Origin: Rhizobacter sp.
GTDB lineage: Bacteria > Pseudomonadota > Gammaproteobacteria > Burkholderiales > Burkholderiaceae_C
NCBI GenBank assembly: GCA_014380155.1
Contig: JACMKJ010000055.1
Span: forward strand, 1-6,830
Reading direction: 5' to 3'
Length of the DNA: 6,830 nucleotides
The notes beneath the pieces were generated by a model. That model saw only the letters and a list, made by a program, of their open reading frames with translations, made no database searches and was not told the DNA's origin. A program made the translations under genes and the position numbers. This document shows, in pieces, positions 5,787 to 6,830 of the stretch; position 1 is the first letter of the stretch; the number at the start of each line of letters is the position of its first letter.

Positions 5787-6830
5787 TCAGCGCTTGGTTT
5801 GCAGCTTGGCAAAGGCCGCGGCCATGGCGGATGAACCTTGTGGCTGGGCTTGCGCGGGAGCACGCGCCGGCCCGCCAGAGCGCTCGCCACGCGCGGGCGG
5901 GCGATAGCTGTTGTCGCCCCGCTCACTCCGAGGCGCCACCGCGGCATCGAGCTTCATGGTGAGCGAAATGCGCTTGCGCGCCATGTCGACCTCGAGCACC
6001 TTCACCTTGACGATGTCGCCGGTCTTCACAACCTCGCGTGCATCGGTGACGAACTTGTTGCTGAGCTGGCTCACATGCACCAGGCCGTCTTGGTGAACAC
6101 CCAGGTCGATGAAGGCGCCGAACTGGGCCACGTTGCTGACAGTGCCTTCGAGCGTCATGCCCGGTTGCAAGTCTTTGAGGTCTTCGACACCGTCATTGAA
6201 ACGCGCGACCTTGAAGTCGGGGCGCGGGTCGCGGCCCGGTTTTTCAAGCTCGGCAAAGATGTCTTTCACCGTGATGGCACCGAATTTCTCGTCGGCGAAC
6301 GCATCGGGCTTGAGCGCGCGCAGCACGTCGCTGCGGCCCATCACCTCGGCGGCAGGCTTGTCCACGGCCTTCAGGATCTTCTCGACCACCGGGTAGGTTT
6401 CGGGGTGCACACCCGATTGGTCGAGCGGGTTGTCGCCGTTGCGAATGCGCAAGAAACCCGCGCTCTGCTCAAAGGTCTTGGCGCCCAGGCCGCCCACGTC
6501 GAGCAGCTGCTGCCGGTTGCGGAAGGCACCGTTGGCATCGCGCCAGCGCACGATGCTGCTGGCCACCGCGGTGCTCAGACCCGACACGCGCGCCAGCAGC
6601 GGCGCCGAGGCGGTGTTCAAGTCGACACCGACCGAGTTCACGCAGTCTTCGATCACCACGTCGAGGCTCTTGGCCAGCTCGCTCTGGTTGACGTCGTGCT
6701 GGTACTGGCCCACGCCAATGCTCTTGGGGTCGATCTTCACCAGCTCGGCCAGCGGGTCTTGCAGGCGGCGCGCGATGCTCACAGCGCCGCGCAGGCTCAC
6801 GTCAAGCTCGGGCAACTCCTTGCTCGCAAA
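5787..6830 (-). CDS. tex: Tex family RNA-binding transcription accessory protein, C-terminal part (5' end outside window)
   Basis: Tex (YhgF in E. coli) is a conserved multi-domain nucleic-acid-binding protein that affects transcription and toxin expression in pathogens. This window holds its last 347 residues out of roughly 780. The fragment opens with FASKELPELDVSLRGAVSIA and the near-invariant block PLAELVKIDPKSIGVGQYQH. It then has helix-hairpin-helix repeats (about 65-130: VGVDLNTAS, GLGAKTFEQSAGFLRI), the PVVEKI segment, and an S1 RNA-binding domain (about 222-295) with GAFIDLGVHQDGLVHVSQLS. It ends in a low-complexity tail rich in Arg, Gly, Pro, Ala and Gln. The frame is open to the edge of the window; a TTG at 6813-6815 is internal, not a start. 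The patatin gene follows after 14 bases. Confidence 0.95.
   Translation of the reverse strand, partial: FASKELPELDVSLRGAVSIARRLQDPLAELVKIDPKSIGVGQYQHDVNQSELAKSLDVVIEDCVNSVGVDLNTASAPLLARVSGLSTAVASSIVRWRDANGAFRNRQQLLDVGGLGAKTFEQSAGFLRIRNGDNPLDQSGVHPETYPVVEKILKAVDKPAAEVMGRSDVLRALKPDAFADEKFGAITVKDIFAELEKPGRDPRPDFKVARFNDGVEDLKDLQPGMTLEGTVSNVAQFGAFIDLGVHQDGLVHVSQLSNKFVTDAREVVKTGDIVKVKVLEVDMARKRISLTMKLDAAVAPRSERGDNSYRPPARGERSGGPARAPAQAQPQGSSAMAAAFAKLQTKR

Noticed and set aside
4682..5947. Long minus-strand frame of 421 codons overlapping the patatin gene and the end of tex
   Set aside because: It is rich in Arg, Ala and Pro without motifs, while the overlapping frames carry intact patatin and Tex motifs.
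6813..6815. TTG as start of the Tex frame
   Set aside because: The frame stays open to the window edge, and the residues before it (FASKE) match the Tex family; the codon is internal.

Overview
The window looks like a chromosomal segment of a high-GC betaproteobacterium. Burkholderiales, in the Comamonadaceae or Leptothrix/Rubrivivax area, is my best guess. It rests on the protein sequences (Tex, ThrS, IF3, L35, AqpZ), the codon use and the thrS-infC-rpmI order; no search was possible. Every supportable gene lies on the minus strand, so transcription runs from high to low coordinates. I see no mobile element, CRISPR array, tRNA or rRNA.

Upstream block, 6830 down to 3056: the 3' part of tex (an RNA-binding transcription accessory protein with HhH and S1 domains, cut by the window edge), a patatin-like lipid acyl hydrolase 14 bases after it, aqpZ (water channel) 62 bases further on, and a UbiE-like SAM methyltransferase. 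Short gaps suggest tex and patatin are co-transcribed, and aqpZ perhaps with them. The 96-base gap between aqpZ and the methyltransferase gene carries two strong hairpins without a U-tract.

Downstream block, 3050 down to 1: the conserved translation cluster thrS (threonyl-tRNA synthetase), infC (initiation factor IF3) and rpmI (ribosomal protein L35, lacking only its last bases). In related bacteria rplT, pheS, pheT and ihfA usually follow, beyond the window edge.

The main discovery is in front of thrS. A 14-codon leader ORF (MVMTPRTTTRQVQL) with its own ribosome binding site contains four Thr codons. It is followed by mutually exclusive RNA pairings ending in a GC-rich hairpin with six U's, 20 bases before the thrS start codon. 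This is the layout of ribosome-mediated transcription attenuation, here sensing threonyl-tRNA charging to control the enzyme that charges it, and possibly infC and rpmI downstream. The familiar mechanisms for thrS are translational autorepression in E. coli and T-box control in Firmicutes; this is neither.

Two further control features stand out. infC starts at a non-canonical AUC codon, fixed by an in-frame stop two codons upstream and a good Shine-Dalgarno. The 133-base infC-rpmI gap folds into structures that could be an r-protein (L20-type) operator.
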